The notes beneath the pieces are model-generated. The model was not told the DNA's origin and did no database searches. It was given only the letters and a program-made list of their open reading frames with translations. Of a stretch of 64,000 nt of DNA, positions 17,018 through 25,377 are shown one piece after another. The first letter of the stretch is position 1. The number at the start of each line of letters is the position of its first letter. Made by a program: the position numbers and the translations under genes. The stretch comes from Paenibacillus glycinis. Its GTDB lineage: Bacteria > Bacillota > Bacilli > Paenibacillales > Paenibacillaceae. The stretch is taken from the NCBI RefSeq assembly GCF_009909185.1, contig NZ_JAAAMV010000003.1, forward strand, positions 434,001 through 498,000, written 5' to 3'.

Positions 17018-17920
17018 TTAATTGAAAGCACCGTTATCCGGAATCTCGTCATCCGTCGCATCCCCGTGCTCTCGCTTATACCATTGGAAAAACACATAAG
17101 CCAAGATGCAGCCGTACATCAATTCTTGGACCAGCTTCATGACGATGCCGCCAAGCTGCTGATCCTCTGCGGGCGACATCAGGTTGAAAAACGTCGGTCC
17201 CGTGAATTTGGCGAGCAGCGCGCCCGGATCGCCGGAAACGCAGTATCCCATGGCTCTTGCCCATACTTCCGGATCGCTGTACGTCGCATACATGGAACTG
17301 GTCGAGAATATGATCAGCGCGCATGCCGGGGTAAGCAGCATGCCGTTCGCGAAGATATAGGCCATTTTACGAAGATCCGTAAGCCGGTTCCACTCCGGTA
17401 CCGGGCAAGCGATCTGCCACCACATCATAAACGAAGTGACAAGCAATACCAAATAGTAGAGTCGGTGCACGGCGAAATGCGTCATGACATAATCATGCAC
17501 GACCGGCACATGATAGATCGAGAACAGCATATTGAACAGGACGAGCGTAAAAATCGGGTGCATCGTCCAACTCAGCTTCGCCCAGAACGATCCGCGAAAA
17601 AAGCGCCGCCACATAAACGCGGGAATGCCGAGCAGCAGCAGCGGAGGCGCGATCAAGTACGATAACGACATGTTCACCATATGAAACGTAAACATCAAAT
17701 GCCCGAGCAGTTCAAGCGGCCCGCCCTGCGCCATATAATACAGCACCATTCCCGATACGAACAACGTCTTCTGCAAGACGGTAACCTTCGCATCCTGCGG
17801 CGCATGCTTTTCCTTCCAAGGTCCAGCTAAATAGAAATAGAGGATGACTAGCGCTGTCATAAAGAAGAAAAACCATGGGCTCCACAACTCTTCAAAGCTG
17901 AAGTATTGCAATCCGAGCAT
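17018..17920 (-). CDS. ctaG: Cytochrome c oxidase assembly factor CtaG
   Basis: The product (300 residues) has about seven membrane helices and the CtaG family features GGPLELLGHLMFTFHMVNMSL, APPLLLLGIP and MHPIFTLVLFNMLFSIYHVP. In Bacillus CtaG is needed for an active caa3 oxidase, probably in copper-centre formation. ATG at 17920 follows GGAAAGGGG; the frame is open six codons further up. The downstream gene is the DUF420 factor and the upstream gene is ctaF. Confidence 0.92.
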   Translation of the reverse strand: MLGLQYFSFEELWSPWFFFFMTALVILYFYLAGPWKEKHAPQDAKVTVLQKTLFVSGMVLYYMAQGGPLELLGHLMFTFHMVNMSLSYLIAPPLLLLGIPAFMWRRFFRGSFWAKLSWTMHPIFTLVLFNMLFSIYHVPVVHDYVMTHFAVHRLYYLVLLVTSFMMWWQIACPVPEWNRLTDLRKMAYIFANGMLLTPACALIIFSTSSMYATYSDPEVWARAMGYCVSGDPGALLAKFTGPTFFNLMSPAEDQQLGGIVMKLVQELMYGCILAYVFFQWYKREHGDATDDEIPDNGAFN

Positions 17921-18005
17921 GTTGGTACCCCTTTCCAAGGTGATACTCGCTTACAACAAAAGAGGGGGCCAGCTAGGACCTCCCTCTCTTCAATTTAGGA
18001 CCGTA

Positions 18006-18323
18006 TTACCACCAAGCCCAGTATTCGGCCATGATGACAATCGTGAATACGACGAACACGCCCATCAAAATACCTATGATCGGGAACGCATGTCCGCGAT
18101 CTTTCATGTGCATCCAGAAGCCCATTTGCACGAAGACCTGAATGGCTGCCATTAGAACCAAGAAAATGTAGATGAACGTAGTGTTGATTTCGCCTGCCGC
18201 AACCATCGCAAACGCGATGATTGTCAGAAGGATGGAAAAGATGAACGCAATGATATGTTTTTTGGGACCTTCGTGTTTATGGTGCTTTTCACGCTCTTCG
18301 ACTGCGGAATGTTCAGCTGACAT
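18006..18323 (-). CDS. ctaF: Cytochrome c oxidase subunit IV
   Basis: This small subunit (105 residues) has a His/Glu/Lys-rich N terminus (EEREKHHKHEG) and three helices with FVQMGFWMHMKDRGH, the bacterial subunit IV (COX4_pro) pattern. It stabilises the caa3 oxidase core. It starts three bases after the ctaE stop. Length and position match ctaF of Bacillus. Confidence 0.93.
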   Translation of the reverse strand: MSAEHSAVEEREKHHKHEGPKKHIIAFIFSILLTIIAFAMVAAGEINTTFIYIFLVLMAAIQVFVQMGFWMHMKDRGHAFPIIGILMGVFVVFTIVIMAEYWAWW

Positions 18324-18326
18324 TCT

Positions 18327-18947
18327 TTAGCCCACCTTTCCCATCAAGTACACGACGGTGAAGATGAATACCCACACGACGTCGATAAAGTGCCAGTAAA
18401 TACCGGCCACATATATCTTAGGAGCTGTGACGACCGTCAAACCTTTTTTGAAGATCTGAGCAATCAGGATGCTGATCCAGAGAACCCCGAACAATACGTG
18501 CGCGCCGTGGAATCCAACCAACGTGTAGAAGGACGAACTGAACGCGCTTGTCGAGAACTTATGGCCTTCGTCGACGTAGGTTGCGAATTCGACGACTTCG
18601 AGCGCCAGGAACCCAAGTCCAAGCAATACCGTGACGACCAGCCAGATGATCATCGACTTTACTTTATTCGTATGCATCGCTTGAATCGCGAATACGCTGG
18701 TCAAGGAAGACGTCAAGAGAATGAACGTCGCCCAAGCGGTCGTTGAGAGCTCGAACAATTCTTGCGATGACGGGTTGCCGTCTCCGACTTGATGGCGCAG
18801 TGCCAAGAATGCGGAGAACAGCGTGCCGAACAATACGGTTTCGGCGCCGAGGAACAACCAGAAACCAAGAACCTTATTACGGCCTTCGAGCGTTGCTTTC
18901 TCCGGCTCGTGCGGAAGCTTGCCGTCTACGTGCGAGTGTGCGCTCAT
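18327..18947 (-). CDS. ctaE: Cytochrome c oxidase subunit III
   Basis: The 206-residue subunit III has five helices with the family motifs FWLFLGAETVLFGTLFSAF, TSAFSSSFYTLVGFHGAHVL and YWHFIDVVWVFIFTVVYL. It belongs to the caa3 menaquinol/cytochrome c oxidase complex in the cytoplasmic membrane. ATG at 18947 overlaps the ctaD stop by four bases, so translation is coupled to subunit I. Confidence 0.95.
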   Translation of the reverse strand: MSAHSHVDGKLPHEPEKATLEGRNKVLGFWLFLGAETVLFGTLFSAFLALRHQVGDGNPSSQELFELSTTAWATFILLTSSLTSVFAIQAMHTNKVKSMIIWLVVTVLLGLGFLALEVVEFATYVDEGHKFSTSAFSSSFYTLVGFHGAHVLFGVLWISILIAQIFKKGLTVVTAPKIYVAGIYWHFIDVVWVFIFTVVYLMGKVG

Positions 18948-20836
18948 GCTTTTACCCCCTTATCCCCCGTAATTTCATCCGGTTCAATATGGAAGCCGTG
19001 ATCGTCGATCACCGAACGCAGGAACATGCAGGCAAGCGTAATTGCCAATCCGATGATGGCTACGATGTGGTTGTTGAACAGGAAGGCTTTGAAGCCGTCA
19101 CCGTAGTCGCCTTTTCCATACATGAATCCGAGACCCGAGATGAAGAGGCCAACGGCCATGATCAGCGGCAGGATCGAAGGCGAAGGCATGTGAATCGAAC
19201 CAAGCGGCTCGGCTGGCAGCATTTCCTTCTTGCCTTCCATTTTTTCTTTCCAAAATGCGTCATATCCGCGTACAAGCGGCGTTTGCGCGAAGTTGTACTC
19301 CGGAGCCGGCGAAGGAATCGACCATTCCAGCGTACGTCCGTCTTCCCATGGGTCATTGGTTGCATTACGCGGTTTGAATGACGTAATGACGACGTTGAGC
19401 AGGAAAACGATCGTGCCGACGCCCATCAAGAACGCGCCGACCGTACTGATCATATTGAGATTATTGAAGCCTTGTCCGTCCAGGTACGTCCATACGCGGC
19501 GAGGCATCCCCATCAAACCGAGGAAATGCTGCACGAAGAACGTCAGGTGGAAGCCGATGAAGAATGTCCAGAAGCAGAGCTTGCCAAGACCTTCATGCAG
19601 CACCCGGCCGAACATTTTCGGCCACCAGTAGTATAGACCTGAGAACAAGCCGAGAATCAAGCCGCCCACGATTACATAATGGAAGTGGGCAACGACGAAG
19701 TACGAATCGTGATACTGGAAGTCGGCAGGCGCGGCAGCGAGCATGACGCCCGTTACGCCGCCCATGACGAAGGTCGGAACGAAACCGATGGCGAACAGGT
19801 TCGCCGTCGTGAACTTGATGGAACCGCCCCACATCGTGAACAGCCAGTTGAAAATCTTAATCCCCGTAGGTACGGCGATCAGCATCGTGGCGATGGAGAA
19901 CAATGCGTTCGCTACCGGTCCAAGACCCGTCGTGAACATGTGATGCGCCCATACCATGAAGCCCAGGAAGCCGATCAGCACGGTTGCGAATACCATCGAG
20001 CTGTAACCGAACAGGCGTTTTCGCGAGAAGGTACTGATAACTTCGGAAATGACGCCGAATGCCGGCAAGATAAGGATATATACCTCAGGATGTCCGAAAA
20101 TCCAGAAGATATGCTCCCATAGCACGGCGTTACCGCCGTTGGTCGGTTCGAAGAAATTGCCTCCGAAGAGCCTGTCGAACATCATCGCCACCAAACCTAC
20201 GGTCAGTGCCGGGAAAGCGAACAGGATCAAAGCGGAAGTGATGAACGCCGTCCAAGTAAACATCGGCATGCGCATGAAGCTCATGCCCGGCGCGCGCATG
20301 TTGATGATCGTGGCCAAGAAGTTGATGCCGCCGACCAATGTACCGATACCGGCGATCTGAAGACCGATTACATAGTAGTCGACGCCGTGTCCGCCGCTGA
20401 ACGTATTCGTTGCGAGCGGCGCATAAGACGTCCAGCCCGCATCCGGCGCTCCGCCGGCGAACCAGCTGACATTGAGCAAGACGCCGCCCGCGAAGAATGT
20501 CCAGAAGCCGATCGCGTTAACGAAAGGAAAGGCAACGTCGCGCGCGCCGATTTGCAGCGGCACGATCGCGTTCATCAAGGCGAAGATGATCGGCATCGCT
20601 GCCAGGAAGATCATTGTCGTGCCGTGCATCGTTAGCAATTCGTTATAAGTATGTGCCGCGACGAAGTCGTTAAGCGGCTTCCATAATTGAATCCGGATCA
20701 GCAGCGCTTCCAATCCCCCTACGAGGAAGAAAAACCCGCCCGCGATCAGATACAGAATGCCGATCTTTTTATGGTCGACGGTCGTTAGCCAGTCCATAAG
20801 ACCGCTATACCGCTTAACCTTATGTGCGTGAGCCAA
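18944..20836 (-). CDS. ctaD: Cytochrome c oxidase subunit I
   Basis: The catalytic subunit (630 residues) binds both haems and CuB and pumps protons. Ligand motifs are present: LLTMHGTTMIF, the HPEVY loop (IFGHPEVYILILPAFG), WAHHMF and HFHYVIVGG. The start is probably TTG at 20836, giving (M)AHAHKVKRYSGLMDW as in other bacilli, because AAGGAGG lies eight bases before it; the ATG at 20854 would place that ribosome site inside the gene. A long C-terminal part matches the Bacillus enzyme. It follows ctaC by 29 bases. Confidence 0.95.
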   Translation of the reverse strand: MAHAHKVKRYSGLMDWLTTVDHKKIGILYLIAGGFFFLVGGLEALLIRIQLWKPLNDFVAAHTYNELLTMHGTTMIFLAAMPIIFALMNAIVPLQIGARDVAFPFVNAIGFWTFFAGGVLLNVSWFAGGAPDAGWTSYAPLATNTFSGGHGVDYYVIGLQIAGIGTLVGGINFLATIINMRAPGMSFMRMPMFTWTAFITSALILFAFPALTVGLVAMMFDRLFGGNFFEPTNGGNAVLWEHIFWIFGHPEVYILILPAFGVISEVISTFSRKRLFGYSSMVFATVLIGFLGFMVWAHHMFTTGLGPVANALFSIATMLIAVPTGIKIFNWLFTMWGGSIKFTTANLFAIGFVPTFVMGGVTGVMLAAAPADFQYHDSYFVVAHFHYVIVGGLILGLFSGLYYWWPKMFGRVLHEGLGKLCFWTFFIGFHLTFFVQHFLGLMGMPRRVWTYLDGQGFNNLNMISTVGAFLMGVGTIVFLLNVVITSFKPRNATNDPWEDGRTLEWSIPSPAPEYNFAQTPLVRGYDAFWKEKMEGKKEMLPAEPLGSIHMPSPSILPLIMAVGLFISGLGFMYGKGDYGDGFKAFLFNNHIVAIIGLAITLACMFLRSVIDDHGFHIEPDEITGDKGVKA

Positions 20837-20865
20837 AGTAGGTACCTCCTTCATTCCGTGATTGT

Positions 20866-21906
20866 TTAGTAGTCTAGTTTCAGTCCAGCCAAGTACTCCG
20901 CGATGGCTTTGACTTGATCTTGGGTCAGGTCGACCTTCGGCATCAGCGTGCCCGGTTTAACGGCTTGCGGATCTGCGATCCACTTCTCTAAGTTTTGTTC
21001 AACCGAACCTTCGTTCTCATACTTCGGTTGATCCGTGTTCACCAAGATGCCCGCAACCGTTTGACGGCTGCCGATACCCATCAGGTTCGGGAATGCCGCG
21101 CCGTTGCTGCCAATCGCATGGCAGGACAGACATTGTTTATTCAGCAAATCCGCGACTTCTTGATCTTGCGGAGGCGCTACCGGATTTTTCATCGCCGCAA
21201 CCCAGCGGTCGAACGAAGCACGGTCCACTACTTTCACTTTAAAATCCATCAAGGAATGGGAAGGTCCGCAAAGCTCGGCGCACTTACCGAGGTAAACGCC
21301 GGTTTTCGGCGCTTCGAAGTACATCGTGTTAACGTTTCCGCCCGGATTCGTATCGATTTTACCGAAGAGGGACGGAACCCAGAAGGAGTGAAGCACGTCC
21401 GCGGTTTTGGCTTCCACGGAAATAATTACGTCGTTAGGCACCAACAGCTCTTGCGCCGTCTTGACGCCCAGATTCGGATATTCGAACTCCCACCAGTATT
21501 GGTGAGCCGTTACTTTGACCTGAAGCGCATTCGGATCTTTCGTGTGGTCTTTGGCAAGACCGAATACGGTGTTTACGGTCGGAATACCGATAATGATCAG
21601 AAGTACAATCGGAATGACCGTCCAAATAATTTCGAGCTTGTGATTGCCTTCGACTTGAACCGGGATCGTTTTGTCGCCCGGCCGGCGGCGAAAGCGAATA
21701 ATAACGTAGCCAGCGATTACAAATACGATCAGAATGACGATAACCATGATCGTGATCGTAAGTTTCATTAGTCCGAACTGTTCTTCGGCTACCGGTCCTT
21801 GCGGTCTCAGCGTCGACAAGTCAGCTCGTCCGCAAGCTGACAGCAGCAACACCATTCCGGCGAGAAGCGGCAATAGCCGTTTTAGAACGTGCCACCGATT
21901 CATCAT
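20866..21906 (-). CDS. ctaC: Cytochrome c oxidase subunit II with fused cytochrome c (caa3 type)
   Basis: A lipoprotein signal (LLAGMVLLLSACG) is followed by two membrane helices, the CuA cupredoxin domain with CAELCGPSH, and a C-terminal cytochrome c domain with CLSCHAIG for covalent haem and the axial Met in TLMPKVDL. This fusion defines a caa3 oxidase. ATG at 21906 stands seven bases after GGGG; TTG at 21909 and ATG at 21903 are alternatives. First gene of the ctaCDEFG-DUF420 operon, behind a strong promoter. Confidence 0.95.
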   Translation of the reverse strand: MMNRWHVLKRLLPLLAGMVLLLSACGRADLSTLRPQGPVAEEQFGLMKLTITIMVIVILIVFVIAGYVIIRFRRRPGDKTIPVQVEGNHKLEIIWTVIPIVLLIIIGIPTVNTVFGLAKDHTKDPNALQVKVTAHQYWWEFEYPNLGVKTAQELLVPNDVIISVEAKTADVLHSFWVPSLFGKIDTNPGGNVNTMYFEAPKTGVYLGKCAELCGPSHSLMDFKVKVVDRASFDRWVAAMKNPVAPPQDQEVADLLNKQCLSCHAIGSNGAAFPNLMGIGSRQTVAGILVNTDQPKYENEGSVEQNLEKWIADPQAVKPGTLMPKVDLTQDQVKAIAEYLAGLKLDY

Positions 21907-22020
21907 CAATCAACCCCACTTTTTACGTTTTGACAGCAGCCGTAGACAGTGCAAAAAGCGGCTCTGCTGCTTGCAATTCCTAGATGTTTAGACAACTTCC
22001 GCAATCTAATCACTTTAATA

Positions 22021-22049
22021 AATATAAAGTTGCAGGTGCTTTTTGTCAA
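22021..22049 (-). promoter_or_regulatory. Sigma-A promoter of the cta operon
   Basis: Minus strand: TTGACA (22044-22049), 17-base spacer, TATATT (22021-22026), followed by a leader of about 105 bases before ctaC. No cre match was seen over it. Confidence 0.8.
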
Positions 22050-22093
22050 TCTTCCCAAGGATGTTCACAAAATGTTCTCATACCAGTAAAATC

Positions 22094-22114
22094 AACGCTT
22101 TTCGGCGTTTTTTT
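22094..22114 (+). terminator. Short hairpin with T run upstream of ctaC
   Basis: AACGC / GCGTT five-bp stem followed by seven T on the plus strand. No plus-strand gene ends here, so it might end antisense transcription across the ctaC leader, or be chance. Confidence 0.3.
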
Positions 22115-22198
22115 GCTTGCCATTTATAACCTGTGAAGCTCCATGTCTATCCTTCATTGTGTGCAAAAACCATGGTTCTTTATGTATCGGATGTTCAT

Positions 22199-22227
22199 GC
22201 ATATTTGCTCCCCCGTCGCCCATTCTA
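22199..22227 (+). promoter_or_regulatory. Sigma-G/sigma-F type forespore promoter
   Basis: GCATA (22199-22203), 17-base spacer, CATTCTA (22221-22227) matches the forespore consensus (GNATR ... CATNNTA). It lies about 29 bases before the lipoprotein start, in line with forespore expression of YhcN-type proteins. Confidence 0.6.
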
Positions 22228-22255
22228 AAGATAAGCTGACGAAAGGAGCGACCTT

Positions 22256-22987
22256 ATGACAAAGCATGCACGTTTCCTCACTCTGGTAACCGCGATAACG
22301 CTTAGCCTATTCGTAATCAACGGGTGCAACTACCAGCGTTACGTCCAAAACAGCACTTACGATTACGGCAGCAAAAACAAAGGCGACCCGAAAATGCTGG
22401 GCAGCCGCATGTACGGCACCATGAGCGGGTTGCCCGGTCAACACGATAACGCATGGTTCGAGTACAGCTCCCTGCTCTCGAACGACGTTTCGAATATTAA
22501 CGGCGTTGCCGGCGCGATCGTCATGCTGACCGACAAAAACGCCTACATCGGTATCACGACGGACTGGACGGCGACCGGAACGCATAAATCCGGCGGCCGC
22601 GGCACCCGCGAGCAGGATAATACCGGTTCGACGGAAGGCGTCTACAACAACGATACCGGCAGTCCTTATTGGAATAATCAACGTATCGCAACGCCGTACA
22701 ACTCCTACTTTACGGTCAACGACCACAATCAGCTGTCGGGCGAATTAAAGCAGACGATCGCGGTTCATGTCCGCAAATTGGCGCCGGCCGTCCAGGAAGT
22801 GCACATTTCCGCGAACAAGGAATTCAATAACCATTTGATTCAGTATGCCCAGGAAGCATGGGCCGGCCGTTCGCTCACGCCTTGGCTCGCTTCCTTCAAT
22901 ACGCTCGTGAAGCATCAATTCGCGGGAGGCAACGAGGTGCCGGCTCCGCTCGACGTTCAACAGGGGCGTGCCGCAACGCGAAAATAA
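22256..22987 (+). CDS. YhcN/YlaJ-type sporulation lipoprotein
   Basis: The 243-residue product starts with a lipoprotein signal (LSLFVINGC). The C-terminal part has the spore YhcN/YlaJ arrangement: VNGAIVMLTD-like segment (GAIVMLTDKNAYIGITTD), then KQTIAVHVRKLAPAVQEVHISANKEF, and a helical tail. A Gly/Asn/Thr-rich loop lies between. Family members are found in the spore inner membrane and help germination or outgrowth. ATG at 22256 follows GAAAGGAG, and a forespore-type promoter is visible upstream, which supports the assignment. Confidence 0.75.
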   Translation: MTKHARFLTLVTAITLSLFVINGCNYQRYVQNSTYDYGSKNKGDPKMLGSRMYGTMSGLPGQHDNAWFEYSSLLSNDVSNINGVAGAIVMLTDKNAYIGITTDWTATGTHKSGGRGTREQDNTGSTEGVYNNDTGSPYWNNQRIATPYNSYFTVNDHNQLSGELKQTIAVHVRKLAPAVQEVHISANKEFNNHLIQYAQEAWAGRSLTPWLASFNTLVKHQFAGGNEVPAPLDVQQGRAATRK

Positions 22988-23402
22988 CGAAGCGCGGCTT
23001 TAAGGCTGGGGTGTCCGAAAAGGCGCTCCGGCCTTTCGTCGCGATTCTGCGCATGATCTATATATAATGAAGAGAAAAAATAAATTTCCTTGGACTTCCA
23101 GCATGCGCTCCACCAGTCGCTCGTCCATTCCTCGCGCGTACATATTGATACTCCGGCTTTATATATGGCTTATCTCATCGACTTCGTGATCGACGAACCG
23201 TTCTGCAGGAGTCGGATCGAACTCGTTTCTTCATTAATATACGCTCAAGATCGCGCCTTAATCCTGGCTTGTCCCGCGTTCATTCGGTTCTACCGTATAA
23301 TAAACGATTTTGGCAAGGTTTCAATCAATGGGCTTGGAGTAGTTTTGGCCCGATGCGTGTGCCATCCTGCGACCGAACTTTGCCTGCTCTATAGTTATTC
23401 AC
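22988..23402. other. Intergenic region without a credible gene
   Basis: About 415 bases. A weak hairpin CGAAAAGGC / GCCTTTCG (23016-23038) may end the lipoprotein transcript. One open frame on the plus strand (23090-23434) lacks a ribosome site and family resemblance and runs into the MarR promoter, so it is not called. Confidence 0.5.
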
Positions 23403-23444
23403 TTGACATTATCGCGGTAATAATTTATCTTTAAATAAAGATAA
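23403..23444 (+). promoter_or_regulatory. Sigma-A promoter and MarR operator
   Basis: TTGACA (23403-23408), 17-base spacer, TATCTT (23426-23431). The palindrome TTATCTTT / AAAGATAA (23425-23444, four-base centre) covers the -10 and start site, the usual place for a self-repressing MarR protein. Confidence 0.8.
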
Positions 23445-23482
23445 TGAATATTGAGAAAATGACATTCATCGAGGTGACGGAA

Positions 23483-23929
23483 ATGACGATCTCCCAGTCG
23501 GACAACGAACTTCGGCTGTTTATCACCCTTTCCCGCGCGCACCAATGGGTGACCGCGCACGTACATCAGGATATCCGCAAGCGCGGACTCAATCCTACGG
23601 AATTCGCCGTTCTGGAACTATTGTATCATAAAGGCGAACAGCCGCTGCAGCAAATCGGCGAGAAGATCTTGATGACGAGCGGGAACATCACCTACGTCAT
23701 CGATAAGCTCGCGGACAAAGGATTGGCCAAACGCAAGGCTTGCCCGTCCGACCGCAGAGTTACGTTCGCCGAGATCACGGAGGAAGGCAAAAGCTTCATC
23801 GAAGCGGCATTTCCGCCCCATACCGAGGCGATCGCGAAGGCCGTTCACGGCCTTACGCCCGAAGAGCAGGCGCAGGCGATCGAATTGCTGAAAAAGTTGG
23901 GGATCGCTGCGCAAAACAGTTTTACTTAG
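23483..23929 (+). CDS. MarR family transcriptional regulator, MhqR-like
   Basis: This 148-residue winged-helix protein shows LNPTEFAVLELLYHKGEQPLQQIGEKI, MTSGNITYVIDKLADKGLAKR and DRRVTFAEITEEGK, the recognition helix and wing of MarR; it is closest in look to MhqR/HosA-type repressors of quinone and electrophile detoxification genes. ATG at 23483 is used because GAGGTG precedes it and the upstream ATG at 23444 lies in the operator. One Cys (KACPSDRR) near the wing could be a redox sensor. DoxX and pirin genes follow, probably its targets. Confidence 0.88.
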   Translation: MTISQSDNELRLFITLSRAHQWVTAHVHQDIRKRGLNPTEFAVLELLYHKGEQPLQQIGEKILMTSGNITYVIDKLADKGLAKRKACPSDRRVTFAEITEEGKSFIEAAFPPHTEAIAKAVHGLTPEEQAQAIELLKKLGIAAQNSFT

Positions 23930-23996
23930 CGGCGGAACGCAGACGGCGATAAGAAGGCAGCACACATAACGGGACGTTCCATCGGAGGAGATTTCA

Positions 23997-24386
23997 ATCG
24001 GCATCGCGCTTGGTCTATTAATCATTCGGTTAGCCGTCGGATTGACGTTAGCGGGGCACGGAACCCAGAAGCTGTTCGGCTGGTTTGGCGGATACGGCTT
24101 GAAGAGCACCGGCGGGTGGATGAGTTCCATCGGGCTGAAGCCCGGCATCCTCGTCGCGCTGCTGGCCGGAACGGCTGAATTGGCCGGCGGCTTGCTCTTC
24201 GCGCTTGGCCTTTGGCTTGTGGTCGCGGCGGTCCTTGTCGTGCTTACCATGCTCGGTGCCATCGCCGCCGTTCACTGGCGCCACGGCTATTGGGTCCGGC
24301 AAAACGGCGTGGAGTACAATATCATCCTCATCGCAATCACGGTCGGACTGGCGCTGGCGGGACCGGGCGACTATGCAGTAGGTTAA
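23997..24386 (+). CDS. DoxX family membrane protein with no standard start codon
   Basis: Four-helix DoxX protein: the conserved RLAVGLTLAGHGTQKLFGWFGGYGL, then LAGTAELAGGLLFALGLW and HWRHGYWVRQNGVEYNIILIAITVGLALAGPG. Homologues begin with M..GLLI.R, matching codons from about 23997 (ISIGIALGLLIIRLAVGL). GGAGGAG at 23984-23990 is a good ribosome site, but no ATG, GTG or TTG occurs in frame back to the stop at 23967. TTG at 24042 would remove the first helix. ATC at 23997 or ATT at 23991 may serve, or there is a base error. CatD-like DoxX proteins act with MarR-controlled quinone and thiol stress enzymes. Confidence 0.7.
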   Translation: MGIALGLLIIRLAVGLTLAGHGTQKLFGWFGGYGLKSTGGWMSSIGLKPGILVALLAGTAELAGGLLFALGLWLVVAAVLVVLTMLGAIAAVHWRHGYWVRQNGVEYNIILIAITVGLALAGPGDYAVG

Positions 24387-24508
24387 GGCGATTGGTTTGC
24401 GTTCACTGTCGCAAGACAGGGAATGCAGCATTCGCCCGCTTCGAGAGCATCGCCTTGGCGATTGGGCCAATGGACGATTGGCAACAAAGCACGTATAGGG
24501 AGGGATTC

Positions 24509-25288
24509 ATGATGCAAACACTCGTATACGGTCCGACTTTACAAGGCAAAGGCGCCTTTGACGGCGGGAAAATCACGGAACAAAAACCGATCGGCTTCTC
24601 CGGCGAAGGATCCGTCGTGAAACGGGTCAGCACCTTGTTTTACTGGGCATGGGCGCATGCCGCGAAGGACGGTTATATTCCGCTTCATCCCCATCATGCC
24701 TTCGAAATCATGACATACGTCGTATCGGGGAAAGCCGAGCACGGCGATACGCTTGGCACGAAAAGCTCCATCGGCGCGGGCGGCGTGCAGTTGATGCAGA
24801 CGGGCTCCGGCGTGAGCCACGAGGAACGCTTCGTGGGGCCGGACATGGAAGGCTTCCAAATCTGGTTCGAGCCGTTCATGCAGGAAGCGCTCAAAACGGC
24901 GCCAACCTATAACCAGTACGAACACGAGGAGTTCCCGATCCTGAAGGGCAATGGCTATTCGCAGAAAACCATCATGGGCTACGGCTCGCCGATCAGCATC
25001 GTCGCCGATGCACGGATGTGGGACGTCGAGGTCGCCCCCGGCGCGGTCTACCGGCATCCCGTAGCGGATGGCCGCTCGCTGACCGCGCTAGCCATTCGCG
25101 GCGGCGGCATATGGTCCTACGCCGACCAGCCCGACAACCAAACGGCCTTCAAACACAAGGACTTCGTTCTCGTGCGAGCCGACAGAACCGACGAGGCCGT
25201 CATTACCGCGGCGGAAGACGCGCCGCTCCGGCTCATCCTGATCGACGTACCGACGTCGGTGGGTTATGAGCTGCACCCGAAACGATAA
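24509..25288 (+). CDS. Pirin family protein (cupin)
   Basis: The 259-residue bicupin has the pirin core: YIPLHPHHAFEIMTYVVSGKAEHGDTLG with two His ligands and a Glu, GGVQLMQTGSGVSHEE with a further His, and LQIWF-like GFQIWFEP. Bacterial pirins may have quercetin dioxygenase activity or act as redox sensors. ATG at 24509 follows AGGGAGGG; the frame is open far upstream into the doxX gene but without a site. It lies about 120 bases behind doxX and is likely part of the MarR-regulated set. Confidence 0.87.
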   Translation: MMQTLVYGPTLQGKGAFDGGKITEQKPIGFSGEGSVVKRVSTLFYWAWAHAAKDGYIPLHPHHAFEIMTYVVSGKAEHGDTLGTKSSIGAGGVQLMQTGSGVSHEERFVGPDMEGFQIWFEPFMQEALKTAPTYNQYEHEEFPILKGNGYSQKTIMGYGSPISIVADARMWDVEVAPGAVYRHPVADGRSLTALAIRGGGIWSYADQPDNQTAFKHKDFVLVRADRTDEAVITAAEDAPLRLILIDVPTSVGYELHPKR

Positions 25289-25323
25289 TCGCTAACGATC
25301 GTCGCGAATCTCGCTGCCAAAAA

Positions 25324-25370
25324 AAGCTCCGCATGTTCGGTTGACGATCAACCGAACATGCGGAGCTTTC
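25324..25370. terminator. Bidirectional terminator between pirin and GH4 genes
   Basis: Perfect 22-bp stem (25324-25345 with 25349-25370), three-base loop. The minus strand ends in eight T, so it chiefly serves the GH4 gene; CTTT on the plus side may also stop the pirin transcript. Confidence 0.92.
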
Positions 25371-25377
25371 GCGTTGA

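Noticed and set aside
23090-23434. 114-codon open frame before the MarR gene
   Set aside because: No ribosome site or family match, unusual codon use, and it runs through the MarR promoter.
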